DNA from: Candidatus Zhuqueibacterota bacterium
GTDB taxonomy: Bacteria; Zhuqueibacterota; Zhuqueibacteria; Thermofontimicrobiales; Thiofontviventaceae
Assembly (NCBI GenBank): GCA_016926625.1
Contig: JAFGOE010000100.1
Span: forward strand, 1 to 64,000
DNA: 64,000 bases
Direction of reading: 5' to 3'
In this document: piece by piece, positions 35,139 through 43,706 of the stretch
How positions within the stretch are numbered: the stretch's first letter is position 1
How the letters are laid out: each line of letters opens with the position of its first letter
Position numbers and translations under genes: made by a program
The notes under the pieces: model-generated
Told to the model about the DNA's origin: nothing
What the model saw: only the letters and a program-made list of their open reading frames with translations
The model's database searches: none

Positions 35139-36044
35139 ATGGGAAAAGGCAAAAGGATAAAATTTATTTTTAATCCACGTGCAGGATTTCTTCATCCGGT
35201 AAATTACATTTTATCGGTTATTGGACACTACTTTCCCTGTAATTTATGTGAGTACGATTTTGAACATACCCAATTCAGGGGGCATGCGACCGAGATTGCC
35301 AGTAGAGCAGTCGCCGAAGAATACGATATTATTATCGGTATCGGGGGTGATGGGACTATACATCAAATCGCATCGGTGTTGGTGGGGACAGACATACCGC
35401 TCGGGATCATACCGACGGGTTCCGGCAATGGTTTAGCACGCTGTTTAGGGATACCCCTGCTGATCAATAAGGCGTTGAAATTGGTCACCACAGGAGATAT
35501 TATTCCAATCGATGTGGGAATAGCGAACGGCAAACATTTTTTTGTGACGTCAGGGTTTGGATTTGATGCCGTGGTTGGGAAACGTTTTGATGATAGTGCA
35601 CTCAGAGGACCCGCACCCTATTTTTATGTGGGATTGACGGAATTTATTAAGTATAAAAAGCAGCATTATACGATTACATTCAATAATCATAAGATAAACG
35701 TAAAAGCCTTGCTCGTCGCCGTTGTAAACAGTAAACAATACGGTGTAAACGCTATCATTGCTCCAGCCGCGAAAATTGATGACGGTGTCCTCGATTTATG
35801 CATCATCAAATCGGCCAGCTTCCTGCAGACGTTTCTGCATCTGCCAAAACTCTTTACGGGACAGATAGAGAAGGCGCCGATTGTCGAATTACATCAGGGC
35901 AAAGAATTTCTAATCGAGAAAAATGAAGGGAACTACTATCATCTCGACGGTGAAATCTATGAGAGCGACTCGAACAGTATCCGTGTATCAATTATTCCGA
36001 AATCTCTGAATGTAATCGTTAACAGGAAAGTATCGCAATCGTAA
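35139..36044 (+). CDS. diacylglycerol/lipid kinase family protein (YegS/DagK-like)
   Basis: 301 residues, with 'IFNPRAG' and 'IIGIGGDGTIHQI' as the nucleotide-binding motifs and 'IPTGSGNGLARCLGIP' following. It should phosphorylate a lipid such as diacylglycerol or phosphatidylglycerol at the inner membrane, using ATP. The substrate cannot be read. It starts two bases after the beta-helix gene and precedes prmA by 20 bases. Confidence 0.88.
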   Translation: MGKGKRIKFIFNPRAGFLHPVNYILSVIGHYFPCNLCEYDFEHTQFRGHATEIASRAVAEEYDIIIGIGGDGTIHQIASVLVGTDIPLGIIPTGSGNGLARCLGIPLLINKALKLVTTGDIIPIDVGIANGKHFFVTSGFGFDAVVGKRFDDSALRGPAPYFYVGLTEFIKYKKQHYTITFNNHKINVKALLVAVVNSKQYGVNAIIAPAAKIDDGVLDLCIIKSASFLQTFLHLPKLFTGQIEKAPIVELHQGKEFLIEKNEGNYYHLDGEIYESDSNSIRVSIIPKSLNVIVNRKVSQS

Positions 36045-36064
36045 ATTAAGGGAATGAACATTCG

Positions 36065-36949
36065 ATGTTTTCTCCGAAAGAATTTATTGAATTGAAGATC
36101 TCTATCAATCCGCAGATCGAGGATGAACTGGCAAATTATTTAATCGAACAGGGTTCAACGGGTTGTATCAGTGAGAAGGAAGAATTAATTGCGTATTTCC
36201 CTGATCGGACCTGGTCAGACGATCTACTTGAGAAGATCATCTCCTATATCGACGAGCTTAATATTGATTATCGTTTTAATGAACCGGTGACCGTATTGCT
36301 GGACAAAATAATCGAAAAAGATTATAATGCCGAGTGGAAAAAATCGCTGAAAGCAATCGAAATAGTCCCTGGCCTGATCATCAAACCATCATGGGTGACG
36401 TTGACTTCACACAAAGAGGGAGATATCATCATCGAGATCGATCCTCAAATGGCGTTTGGCAGTGGCATGCACGCGACGACTCGACTCATACTTGAATTAA
36501 TGCATGAATATTGTAAAGATGAGGATGCGGTTATCGATGTCGGAACGGGTTCCGGGATATTAGCGATCGCTGCCATGAAAATGGGATGTGAGCGAGTGAT
36601 CGCGTTTGATAACGATCCGATAGCAGGGTATACGGCACGGGATAATATCATCAAAAATGGTACGAATGATGGTACTCTTCTGTTCGTCGGCACGATTGAT
36701 TCCGTTCGAAACGTGAAAGCCGCTGTGATCCTGATGAACATTAACAGAGCTGTCATCATCGATATATCGGAGCGAGTCAATCAATGTCTGCAGGAAGGGG
36801 GATACATCATCGTATCCGGTGTTTTAATACAGGAGAGTGAGATCGTCATACAGAGATTTCGCAAGCTCAGCTATGATTTGATCGATGATAAAAAAATGGA
36901 CGAATGGATAGCGCTGGTATTTAAAAAGTGTAGCCGTCAGTATGAATAA
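36065..36949 (+). CDS. prmA: ribosomal protein L11 methyltransferase
   Basis: PrmA family: 'QMAFGSGMHATTRL' is the typical active-loop sequence and 'DVGTGSGILAIAAMKMG' the SAM motif I. 294 residues, normal size. It trimethylates lysines and the N-terminus of L11 in E. coli. The post-catalytic segment reads 'LMNINRAVIID', looser than the usual 'ANIL', so methylation of another substrate cannot be excluded. It overlaps the next gene by 8 bases. Confidence 0.85.
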   Translation: MFSPKEFIELKISINPQIEDELANYLIEQGSTGCISEKEELIAYFPDRTWSDDLLEKIISYIDELNIDYRFNEPVTVLLDKIIEKDYNAEWKKSLKAIEIVPGLIIKPSWVTLTSHKEGDIIIEIDPQMAFGSGMHATTRLILELMHEYCKDEDAVIDVGTGSGILAIAAMKMGCERVIAFDNDPIAGYTARDNIIKNGTNDGTLLFVGTIDSVRNVKAAVILMNINRAVIIDISERVNQCLQEGGYIIVSGVLIQESEIVIQRFRKLSYDLIDDKKMDEWIALVFKKCSRQYE

Positions 36950-37613
36950 GATTTTCTACATAACTTTTTTTCTCCTGGTAATCTTCGCGTCAATATTAAA
37001 CGCTGCTGGCACGAGAATTGTAGTTGATTCTGTGAAAGTAACAGAGTCGAATCTGCTTTCCATCGATTTTCATGCGGAAGGCCTGATTGATGATAAAATC
37101 ATAGAGGGCTTATTAAAGGGGAGGACATCCACCCTCGAATATAAAGTTCAATTATGGGGAAAGAAAGCTGGAATCATCAATCAGCTCATTCATGAAAATT
37201 TCATTCGTCTAAAGATCAGCTATGATTTTTGGGAGAAAAAGTACGTTATCATGAGCCAACGGGAGCATCGAATGACGAATTCGATCGAGACGGTACGTGA
37301 AAAGACATCGGAAATCGTTGATCATGCCATGATCAGCGAAAGCGAACTGAGCAAGGACATTGCGTATATCATCTCCATCGAAGCCATTCTTAAACCGTTA
37401 TCTGTTGAAAACTATGAAGAGATAAAGGGTTGGCTTAGTGGTGAGATTAAAGACATCGATGAACAGGATAAGAGCAAGCAGGAGGTCGAGGGTCGAGGGA
37501 TCAACCGTGGTCTATTAAGAATGTTTATGGCGATCACAGGATTTGGTGATAAAATTATTAGTTGCAAAACAGAGGAATTTAATGTTATGAACCACAGGGT
37601 TGTATTCAGGTAA
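36942..37613 (+). CDS. exported DUF4390-like protein
   Basis: A 223-residue protein with signal peptide (1-22) and a beta-rich body. The pattern 'LIDDKIIEGLLKG...YDFWEKKYVIM...ILKPLS' resembles DUF4390, a family of envelope proteins of unknown role; I judged this by eye. The C-terminal part after 'SWLSGEIKDID' is charged and basic. It is coupled to prmA by an 8-base overlap, probably by position more than function. Confidence 0.6.
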   Translation: MNKIFYITFFLLVIFASILNAAGTRIVVDSVKVTESNLLSIDFHAEGLIDDKIIEGLLKGRTSTLEYKVQLWGKKAGIINQLIHENFIRLKISYDFWEKKYVIMSQREHRMTNSIETVREKTSEIVDHAMISESELSKDIAYIISIEAILKPLSVENYEEIKGWLSGEIKDIDEQDKSKQEVEGRGINRGLLRMFMAITGFGDKIISCKTEEFNVMNHRVVFR

Positions 37614-37659
37614 ATGGGAAACCAGTGGTAAGAGAATAAATTCAAAATGATGAATTATC

Positions 37660-39021
37660 ATGGTCAATCATTGTAAAAATCATTCTGATCGGGAAGCGAA
37701 GCGAAAATGCTTCCATTGCAAGCAATGGATCTGTACCGACTGCCAGGTTCAGTTAGGGCATCACGTTTTTTGCAGTGTTCGTTGTTTTACGTTACATTAT
37801 TTCACGCGATTATGGCAACTTATAAAGAATGTGCCGCAGCATCTCAAGAAACAGTACGCGTCGATCAGACCGCGTCTCACTTTGAGAACGATACTAGAAT
37901 TTTTCCTTTTCCTTCTGGTTATGGTAAGCATCATCATGATGATACAGAACAAACAAGAGCTCTCTGAGATTAAGTCAGGACTGGTGGAAAAGGAGAGAGA
38001 AGTCGATCAACCTGTGGAGGTTACGGTTGAGGATAAGGATACGTTGATGATAAGTTATCCGCCATCTGGTTCAATGGTTTTGAAGAATACGATCGATATC
38101 GAAGGTGAGACCGAAAGTAATTGCATCGTCAGTCTATCCTCGAACGGCAGGTTAGTGGATGCGCAGGTCGTGAAATCGAAAAAATTTGAGTTTAAAAACG
38201 TAGTCGGAAAACCGGGACAAAACAGATTTACCATCAAGGCATTTCGCGAAGACGGAGTAAGTTATCTGTTGGAAGAAATTTTATTGACGTTTGGTACACC
38301 GACGATGACTTATTTGTCGCGTGATTTTACCAGGGGGGATATCTCCGAGAGAAAAATGTCGTTCACATTCGATGGTGGTTATCTTAACAATGCAACAGGA
38401 GAAATTCTCGATATATTAAAACAGGAGAACGTGAGAGCGACCATGTTCTTAACCGGTATTTTCCTACGAAATTATCCGGATTTAGTCAAGCGAATGGTAG
38501 AAGACGGCCATGAAGTAGGGAACCATACCTGGACCCATCCACATTTAACGACTTTTGCGAAAAACAGGAAACATACGACACTCGATGGTGTCACTCGGGA
38601 AAAAGTACAGGAAGAACTGTTACGCACCTCTCAATTGTTCAAGAAGATCACTGGCAAAGAGATGGCCAGGTTATGGCGTGCTCCTTATGGGGAGCATAAT
38701 GCTGAGATTCGGCAGTGGGCGGCTGAAGTGGGATTCAGGCATATTGGGTGGACTTTAGGAAGACGATGGGAGGATGGAATGGATACGCTGGATTGGGTTG
38801 CTGATAAAAATTCAGTGGCCTATCATTCGGCCGATGAAATTACCGAGAAAATACTATCCTTCGGTAAAGCGTACGAAAGCGGGGCGAACGGAGCTGTCGT
38901 CCTCATGCACCTGGGTACTGAACGAACGGATGATTATCCTCATTTACAACTACCATACATCATCGAACAACTGCGAAAAATGGATTATCAGATCGTAACG
39001 ATCCCTGAGATGCTGGATTAG
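37660..39021 (+). CDS. B-box zinc finger-transmembrane-polysaccharide deacetylase
   Basis: The N-terminal 45 residues hold a B-box-type zinc site ('CKNHSDREAKRKCFHCK', then 'CTDCQ', 'FCSVRCFTLH'). A transmembrane helix lies at about 75-97 and a carbohydrate esterase 4 (NodB) domain from about 230. The metal His pair is His289/His293 in 'NHTWTHPH'; motif 1 is 'TFDGGY' (Asp238, Gly239), not the usual 'TFDDG', and resembles B. subtilis PdaA ('TFDNGY'), a MurNAc deacetylase. 'RLWRAPYG' and 'VVLMHLG' are further motifs. The zinc domain would be cytoplasmic and the deacetylase outside, so it may link an internal signal to wall modification. No signal-peptide cleavage site. Confidence 0.82.
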   Translation: MVNHCKNHSDREAKRKCFHCKQWICTDCQVQLGHHVFCSVRCFTLHYFTRLWQLIKNVPQHLKKQYASIRPRLTLRTILEFFLFLLVMVSIIMMIQNKQELSEIKSGLVEKEREVDQPVEVTVEDKDTLMISYPPSGSMVLKNTIDIEGETESNCIVSLSSNGRLVDAQVVKSKKFEFKNVVGKPGQNRFTIKAFREDGVSYLLEEILLTFGTPTMTYLSRDFTRGDISERKMSFTFDGGYLNNATGEILDILKQENVRATMFLTGIFLRNYPDLVKRMVEDGHEVGNHTWTHPHLTTFAKNRKHTTLDGVTREKVQEELLRTSQLFKKITGKEMARLWRAPYGEHNAEIRQWAAEVGFRHIGWTLGRRWEDGMDTLDWVADKNSVAYHSADEITEKILSFGKAYESGANGAVVLMHLGTERTDDYPHLQLPYIIEQLRKMDYQIVTIPEMLD

Positions 39022-39168
39022 TATCTTCACACGGTGTCGAAGGATGAATGGGATCGATGATTTCAACGCACATCGGGCATTGAAGTAGACGTAGCAGGTG
39101 TTTTTTACCGCGAATAATGTGGAAACTATTTAATATCCATGGTGTTAAACTTATATACTGTTTTCCAG

Positions 39169-39273
39169 ATGAAAAAAGAATGTTTAACATCCATAGAGAG
39201 TCTTGATTTGATCGATGAGTTTGTGAGGCATTACGTGTTTTACTGTCATGACTCATGCAGGGAGATGACATAG
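39169..39273 (+). CDS. possible 34-codon upstream ORF
   Basis: ATG at 39169 opens a frame of 34 codons whose TAG (39271-39273) abuts the ATG of the next gene. The product is acidic with a 'FYCHDSC' motif and no strong ribosome site. It could be a leader peptide coupled to the large gene, or a chance frame. A loose inverted repeat (TGTTAAAC 39143-39150, GTTTAACA 39182-39189) overlaps its start. Confidence 0.25.
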   Translation: MKKECLTSIESLDLIDEFVRHYVFYCHDSCREMT

Positions 39274-42200
39274 ATGAACAAACAAAGAGTATTCTTTTAT
39301 ATTTTACTGCTATTAGCCACGCCGACGTATGTGTTCGGCCAATACTTTGGTAAGAATAAGGTTCAATACGAAGAATTTAATTGGCAATATATTCAATCGG
39401 AACACTTTGATATCTATTTTACCGAAGGCGGAGATCAGATCGCCGAGTTCGTAGCCGAGATCAGCGAGGCCTGTTACCGGAGGATCAAAGATGATTTCAG
39501 GTACGACTTAGTCGATAGGATCAAGATCATCGCGTACAACAGTCACAACGATTTCGGACAGACGAATGTGAGCCTGGAACCACCCGAGGAATCGATCGGT
39601 GGATTCACTGAATTTTTCAAGAATCGGGTGGTGTTACCCTTTGAGGGAAATTGGGAGCAATTCAGACATGTGATCCATCATGAATTGACACATGCCATCA
39701 TGTTACAAATGGTTTACGGCGCGGGAGCTCAATCGATTATTACGGGCATGGCACAATTGCGAATGCCCTTATGGTTTATCGAGGGGCTGGCCGAATATGA
39801 GAGTCGTTTTTGGGACACCGAAAGTGATATGTATATGAGGGATGCTGCCCTGAACGGGTACGTTCCGCCCATCGATCAACTCTACGGGTTTATGGCGTAT
39901 AAAGGAGGGCAGTCGGTACTTTATTATTTATCCGAAAAATACGGCCACCAGAAAATTGGTGAGTTGCTCGGAAAGACTAAATTGAGCAAGAGTATGGATC
40001 GGGGATTGAAGCAGTCGATCGGCCTGACGACGGAGGAACTTACCGATAAGTGGCATTTGCATCTGAAGAGGGAGTATTGGCCGGATATTGCCGACAGGAA
40101 GGAGCCAGAAGAGATTGGCAAGAAGCTTACCGACCACATCGAAGACAGAAATTTTATTAACAGTGGTCCTGCACTGTCTCCGCGAGGTGATAAGATAGCC
40201 TATTTATCGGACAGATCCGATTATTTCGACATCTACCTGATGAGTGCGATCGACGGTAAGATGATCAGTAAGTTGGTGAGTGGTCAACAGACATCGAATT
40301 TGGAGGAGCTGCACTGGCTTCGTGCCGGTATCAGTTGGTCGCCTGATGGTAAAAAGATTGTATTCGCATCGAAAGCAGGTGATCAAGATGCCTTAAACAT
40401 CGTGGATGTAAAAAAGAGAAAGATCGTCGATGTGATCAAGCTAGACCTCGATGGCATATTCAGTCCGGCCTGGTCTCCTCAGGGGGACGAGATTGCTTTT
40501 ATGGGGACGAAAGAGGGCAGAGGCGACATTTATGCATATAACGTGAAGAGAAATCATCTCCGTCAGATTACGAACGATGTATTCAGTGATCTGGAACCAT
40601 CGTGGTCACCCGACGGAGAGACCATCGTTTTCGTAAGCGACAGGAAGCAATATGTATCAACAGAGTTGATCCCGGACGATTTCGATGTGTACTCATCCGA
40701 TTTTTACAGCCATGATATTTACATGGTAAAAGCGGATGGTTCGGATATGATTCGCCTTACGGAAAGCAGGGCGAACGAATCATCTCCTGTTTTCTCGCCG
40801 GACGGCAATTATTTAGCCTATACGAGCGATGAAAGCGGAATCTACAATATTTACCTGTACAACTTTGAGACGGAGACACATTATCCCATTACGAACGTCA
40901 TGACCGGTATATTTCACTTATCGTGGGAAGGGAAATCACCCAGTAAGATCGCATTTGCATCGTTCTATAAGGCCGGATATGACATCTATATTATGAACAA
41001 TCCGTTGAAGAAATCCGATGGTGATGTGTTGCTCAAGGAAACGAATTTTGTCTCCAAGAACAAGGAAAAAGCATTCAGGGATCAAGCCTTTTATCGCTTT
41101 GATCCGGCCGTTTCAAGCGAGGGCAAGGCGATTTCGGAAAAATATGAGCACTATATTTTCGGAGATGATTTTAAACATGGTTTTATAGAGACCGAACTAT
41201 CTGACAAGACCGTATTTCTTGATTCGAGTGACATAAAGCTGGCGAGCGGTGAATACAAAATTAATAAATATCGACTCAAATTTTCACCGGATATTATTTA
41301 CGGTAATGCGAGTTACAGTCAATTTTTCGGTGTTCAGGGAGCCACACAGCTTGCTTTGTCGGACGTGCTCGGGAATCATCGATTGTATTTATATACCAGT
41401 TTATTTTATGATTTGCGAAACTCGAATTTCATGGGATCATATTATTATCTACCCAAGAAAATCGATTACGGGGTTGGCGGATTTCATTATGCGTATTATC
41501 TATATACATCAGCAGGCTGGGTACAGGATCGTAATTATGGATTCATGGTCAATATGTCATATCCCTTCTCCAAATTTCAACGAACAGAATATGGTCTGAC
41601 GTGGTTGGCCATCGACAGATCTTACTTGCAGATCTACCGGGGAGTAGAGAAAAAACGGAATCTGTTCCTGAACGCGGATTACGTCAATGATACGGTCATA
41701 TGGGGTGAAACCGGCCCGGTAAACGGAAGTCGCTCTCTATTTTCGATACTTTACAGTCCCGGCTACAGCCGTTACAGTCTCGATTTTGTGACCATGCGGG
41801 CTGACTGGCGAAAATATAAGAAAGTAGGAAGGGATTATAATCTGGTGCTTCGATTATCCGGAGGTGTCAGCGAGGGTGAGAAGCCACAGAAATTTTTCCT
41901 TGGTGGAACCTATGGTTGGTTGAATTACAGCACTCGTTATGGTGGAATTCGTGTAAATAACATCGATGACATCTACTTTAGTTCGTTTGAAATGCCGTTG
42001 CGCGGAGGTGATTATTATGAGCTTATCGGTAATCGATTTTTGCTTGCAAATCTTGAATTCCGGTTTCCGCTAATCCGTTATCTCATTTTGGGCTGGCCGC
42101 TTCCATTAGGTCTCAGTAACATCCGCGGAGCTCTTTTCATGGACACAGGGAGTGCGTGGGATAACGACGATTTTGATCCGTTTACGTTTTCCCCCGGGAA

Positions 42201-42354
42201 AGTACAACTGAACGATTTATTTATGGGCTATGGAATCGGGGCGAGGTTGAATCTCGGATTTTTCCTGCTGCGATTCGACGTTGCCTGGACGACAGATTTT
42301 ATCGATCATTCTCCGAAACCTAAGTATTATTTCTCACTTGGTCCGGAATTTTAA
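39274..42354 (+). CDS. gluzincin-like peptidase / TolB propeller / surface-antigen fusion
   Basis: A 1,026-residue outer-membrane-type protein. After a signal peptide (1-22) comes a metallopeptidase-like domain with His136-Glu137-x-x-His140 ('HHELTHA') and Glu174 in 'GLAEYES', the pattern of an MA-clan protease. Residues about 300-590 are TolB/PD40 repeats ('SPAWSPQGDEIAFMG' type), and about 680-1,026 are beta-strands typical of the Omp85/D15 surface antigen, ending in aromatic-rich 'YYFSLGPEF'. It may sit in the outer membrane with the propeller and protease in the periplasm. ATG follows GGGAG. The GWxTD gene starts 12 bases later, so co-expression is likely. Confidence 0.75.
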   Translation: MNKQRVFFYILLLLATPTYVFGQYFGKNKVQYEEFNWQYIQSEHFDIYFTEGGDQIAEFVAEISEACYRRIKDDFRYDLVDRIKIIAYNSHNDFGQTNVSLEPPEESIGGFTEFFKNRVVLPFEGNWEQFRHVIHHELTHAIMLQMVYGAGAQSIITGMAQLRMPLWFIEGLAEYESRFWDTESDMYMRDAALNGYVPPIDQLYGFMAYKGGQSVLYYLSEKYGHQKIGELLGKTKLSKSMDRGLKQSIGLTTEELTDKWHLHLKREYWPDIADRKEPEEIGKKLTDHIEDRNFINSGPALSPRGDKIAYLSDRSDYFDIYLMSAIDGKMISKLVSGQQTSNLEELHWLRAGISWSPDGKKIVFASKAGDQDALNIVDVKKRKIVDVIKLDLDGIFSPAWSPQGDEIAFMGTKEGRGDIYAYNVKRNHLRQITNDVFSDLEPSWSPDGETIVFVSDRKQYVSTELIPDDFDVYSSDFYSHDIYMVKADGSDMIRLTESRANESSPVFSPDGNYLAYTSDESGIYNIYLYNFETETHYPITNVMTGIFHLSWEGKSPSKIAFASFYKAGYDIYIMNNPLKKSDGDVLLKETNFVSKNKEKAFRDQAFYRFDPAVSSEGKAISEKYEHYIFGDDFKHGFIETELSDKTVFLDSSDIKLASGEYKINKYRLKFSPDIIYGNASYSQFFGVQGATQLALSDVLGNHRLYLYTSLFYDLRNSNFMGSYYYLPKKIDYGVGGFHYAYYLYTSAGWVQDRNYGFMVNMSYPFSKFQRTEYGLTWLAIDRSYLQIYRGVEKKRNLFLNADYVNDTVIWGETGPVNGSRSLFSILYSPGYSRYSLDFVTMRADWRKYKKVGRDYNLVLRLSGGVSEGEKPQKFFLGGTYGWLNYSTRYGGIRVNNIDDIYFSSFEMPLRGGDYYELIGNRFLLANLEFRFPLIRYLILGWPLPLGLSNIRGALFMDTGSAWDNDDFDPFTFSPGKVQLNDLFMGYGIGARLNLGFFLLRFDVAWTTDFIDHSPKPKYYFSLGPEF

Positions 42355-42365
42355 AAAAGGTACAC

Positions 42366-43646
42366 ATGAACAGGAAATCACTAGTCATCATCATGTTTCT
42401 GCTCGTTTTATTCAACGTGCAATCCTCGCTCGATCCGTGCCTGGCACAAGAAGCGATACTTTTTGGACCTCCTGGATTCGTTCATAGTTACTATTTTTTA
42501 CGATCCGAAGATGATACTCCTGGCCTGGAATTGGGTGTTTATGTGGAATTCTGCAATGACATGCTGCAATTTGTGAAAAATAGTGATGATTCATTCGAAG
42601 CCAATTACGATCTATCAATTACGATCTTAACAGAAGATGACCATGTCGCCGCTGGCTCCATGATATCGCACAAGATCGTGGTGCCCACTTATCCGAAGAC
42701 AAAGGAGCGCAGTTTAACGAATTTCATCAGCAGGTTTTTTAAATTGGATTTTGATGATTACCGACTCATCATCGAATTAACGGATACCGAGACGGGGAAA
42801 AAGCTGCGGCGTGAAGAAGCAATGCGCTTTGCCGATCTTTCGAGCGCGCAACTCTATACGAATGATTTCATCTATCTTGATTCGTTGCCGGATGATATGA
42901 GTACTGTCGAGCTGGATTCTATACGACCCAATTTATTGAAAATGATTCAAGAGCAAAACACTGATTTCGGTGCCATGATTGAGATCTATCCGAAGTCGAC
43001 GCTCGATAGTCTGACCATACGATACGATGTGAGCGACATGGCTGACTCGGTTTTATTCTATCAGGAGATAAAACGAATACCGGAGGGATCGCGAATTTTG
43101 CTGACGATACCGTTGTCGGACATGATCACCTATGCGGGTAAATACAGGATTGGGCTGTCTATTGTCCAGAACGGATCAGAATACACGAAGGAAAGCCGAT
43201 TCACGGTTAACTGGACCTATTGGGATCTGGACGAGATGAGATATCATAAGCGACTCCTGGCACCGTTGATGAGTTACATCCCTGAAAAAGAGCTAAAATT
43301 ATTGGATTACAAGTCGCAAGAAGAATTGGAGCAATGGTTTTATCAGTACTGGCGGGACCGCGATCCGACGCCTGATACAGAAAAAAATGAGTTAATGTAT
43401 GAATTTTACAGGCGGGTCAATGTTATCAATTTTCATTTCAGTGTCAGCGACATCGATAAATCGTCCTGGGACACGGACCGAGGGCGTGTATATTTGAAAT
43501 ATGGACCTCCGCAAAATTTGGAAAGACACATGAGTGATCTCAATCGTCCGCCATTTGAGATTTGGCACTACCCGGATATTGATCGTCGGTTTATATTTGA
43601 GGATAGAAGGGGCAAAGGGGACTATGAGCTCATTAAGATTGAATAG
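42366..43646 (+). CDS. GWxTD domain protein
   Basis: A 426-residue secreted protein (signal peptide about 1-27) with a C-terminal GWxTD domain ('WFYQYWRDRDPTPDTEKNEL', then 'INFHFSVSDIDKSSWDTDRG' and 'DYELIKIE'). GWxTD proteins are known from Marinimicrobia, Gemmatimonadetes, Ignavibacteria and Acidobacteria; their function is unknown, but they are exported and often near TolB/Omp85 genes, as here. It is the second gene of the outer-membrane pair and is followed by a strong bidirectional terminator. Confidence 0.8.
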   Translation: MNRKSLVIIMFLLVLFNVQSSLDPCLAQEAILFGPPGFVHSYYFLRSEDDTPGLELGVYVEFCNDMLQFVKNSDDSFEANYDLSITILTEDDHVAAGSMISHKIVVPTYPKTKERSLTNFISRFFKLDFDDYRLIIELTDTETGKKLRREEAMRFADLSSAQLYTNDFIYLDSLPDDMSTVELDSIRPNLLKMIQEQNTDFGAMIEIYPKSTLDSLTIRYDVSDMADSVLFYQEIKRIPEGSRILLTIPLSDMITYAGKYRIGLSIVQNGSEYTKESRFTVNWTYWDLDEMRYHKRLLAPLMSYIPEKELKLLDYKSQEELEQWFYQYWRDRDPTPDTEKNELMYEFYRRVNVINFHFSVSDIDKSSWDTDRGRVYLKYGPPQNLERHMSDLNRPPFEIWHYPDIDRRFIFEDRRGKGDYELIKIE

Positions 43647-43671
43647 AACGACGTGAAAACCCACCGTATTT

Positions 43672-43706
43672 AAAAAAGGAATGCTATCATAGCATTCCTT
43701 TTCTTT
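43672..43706. terminator. bidirectional intrinsic terminator with a stop codon in its loop
   Basis: GGAATGCTA (43678-43686) pairs with TAGCATTCC (43690-43698). The three loop bases 43687-43689 are TCA, the stop codon of the VWA gene on the minus strand. T-runs flank both sides (plus strand 43699-43706, minus strand 43677-43672). One stem serves both convergent genes and encodes the last codons of the VWA protein. Confidence 0.85.
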
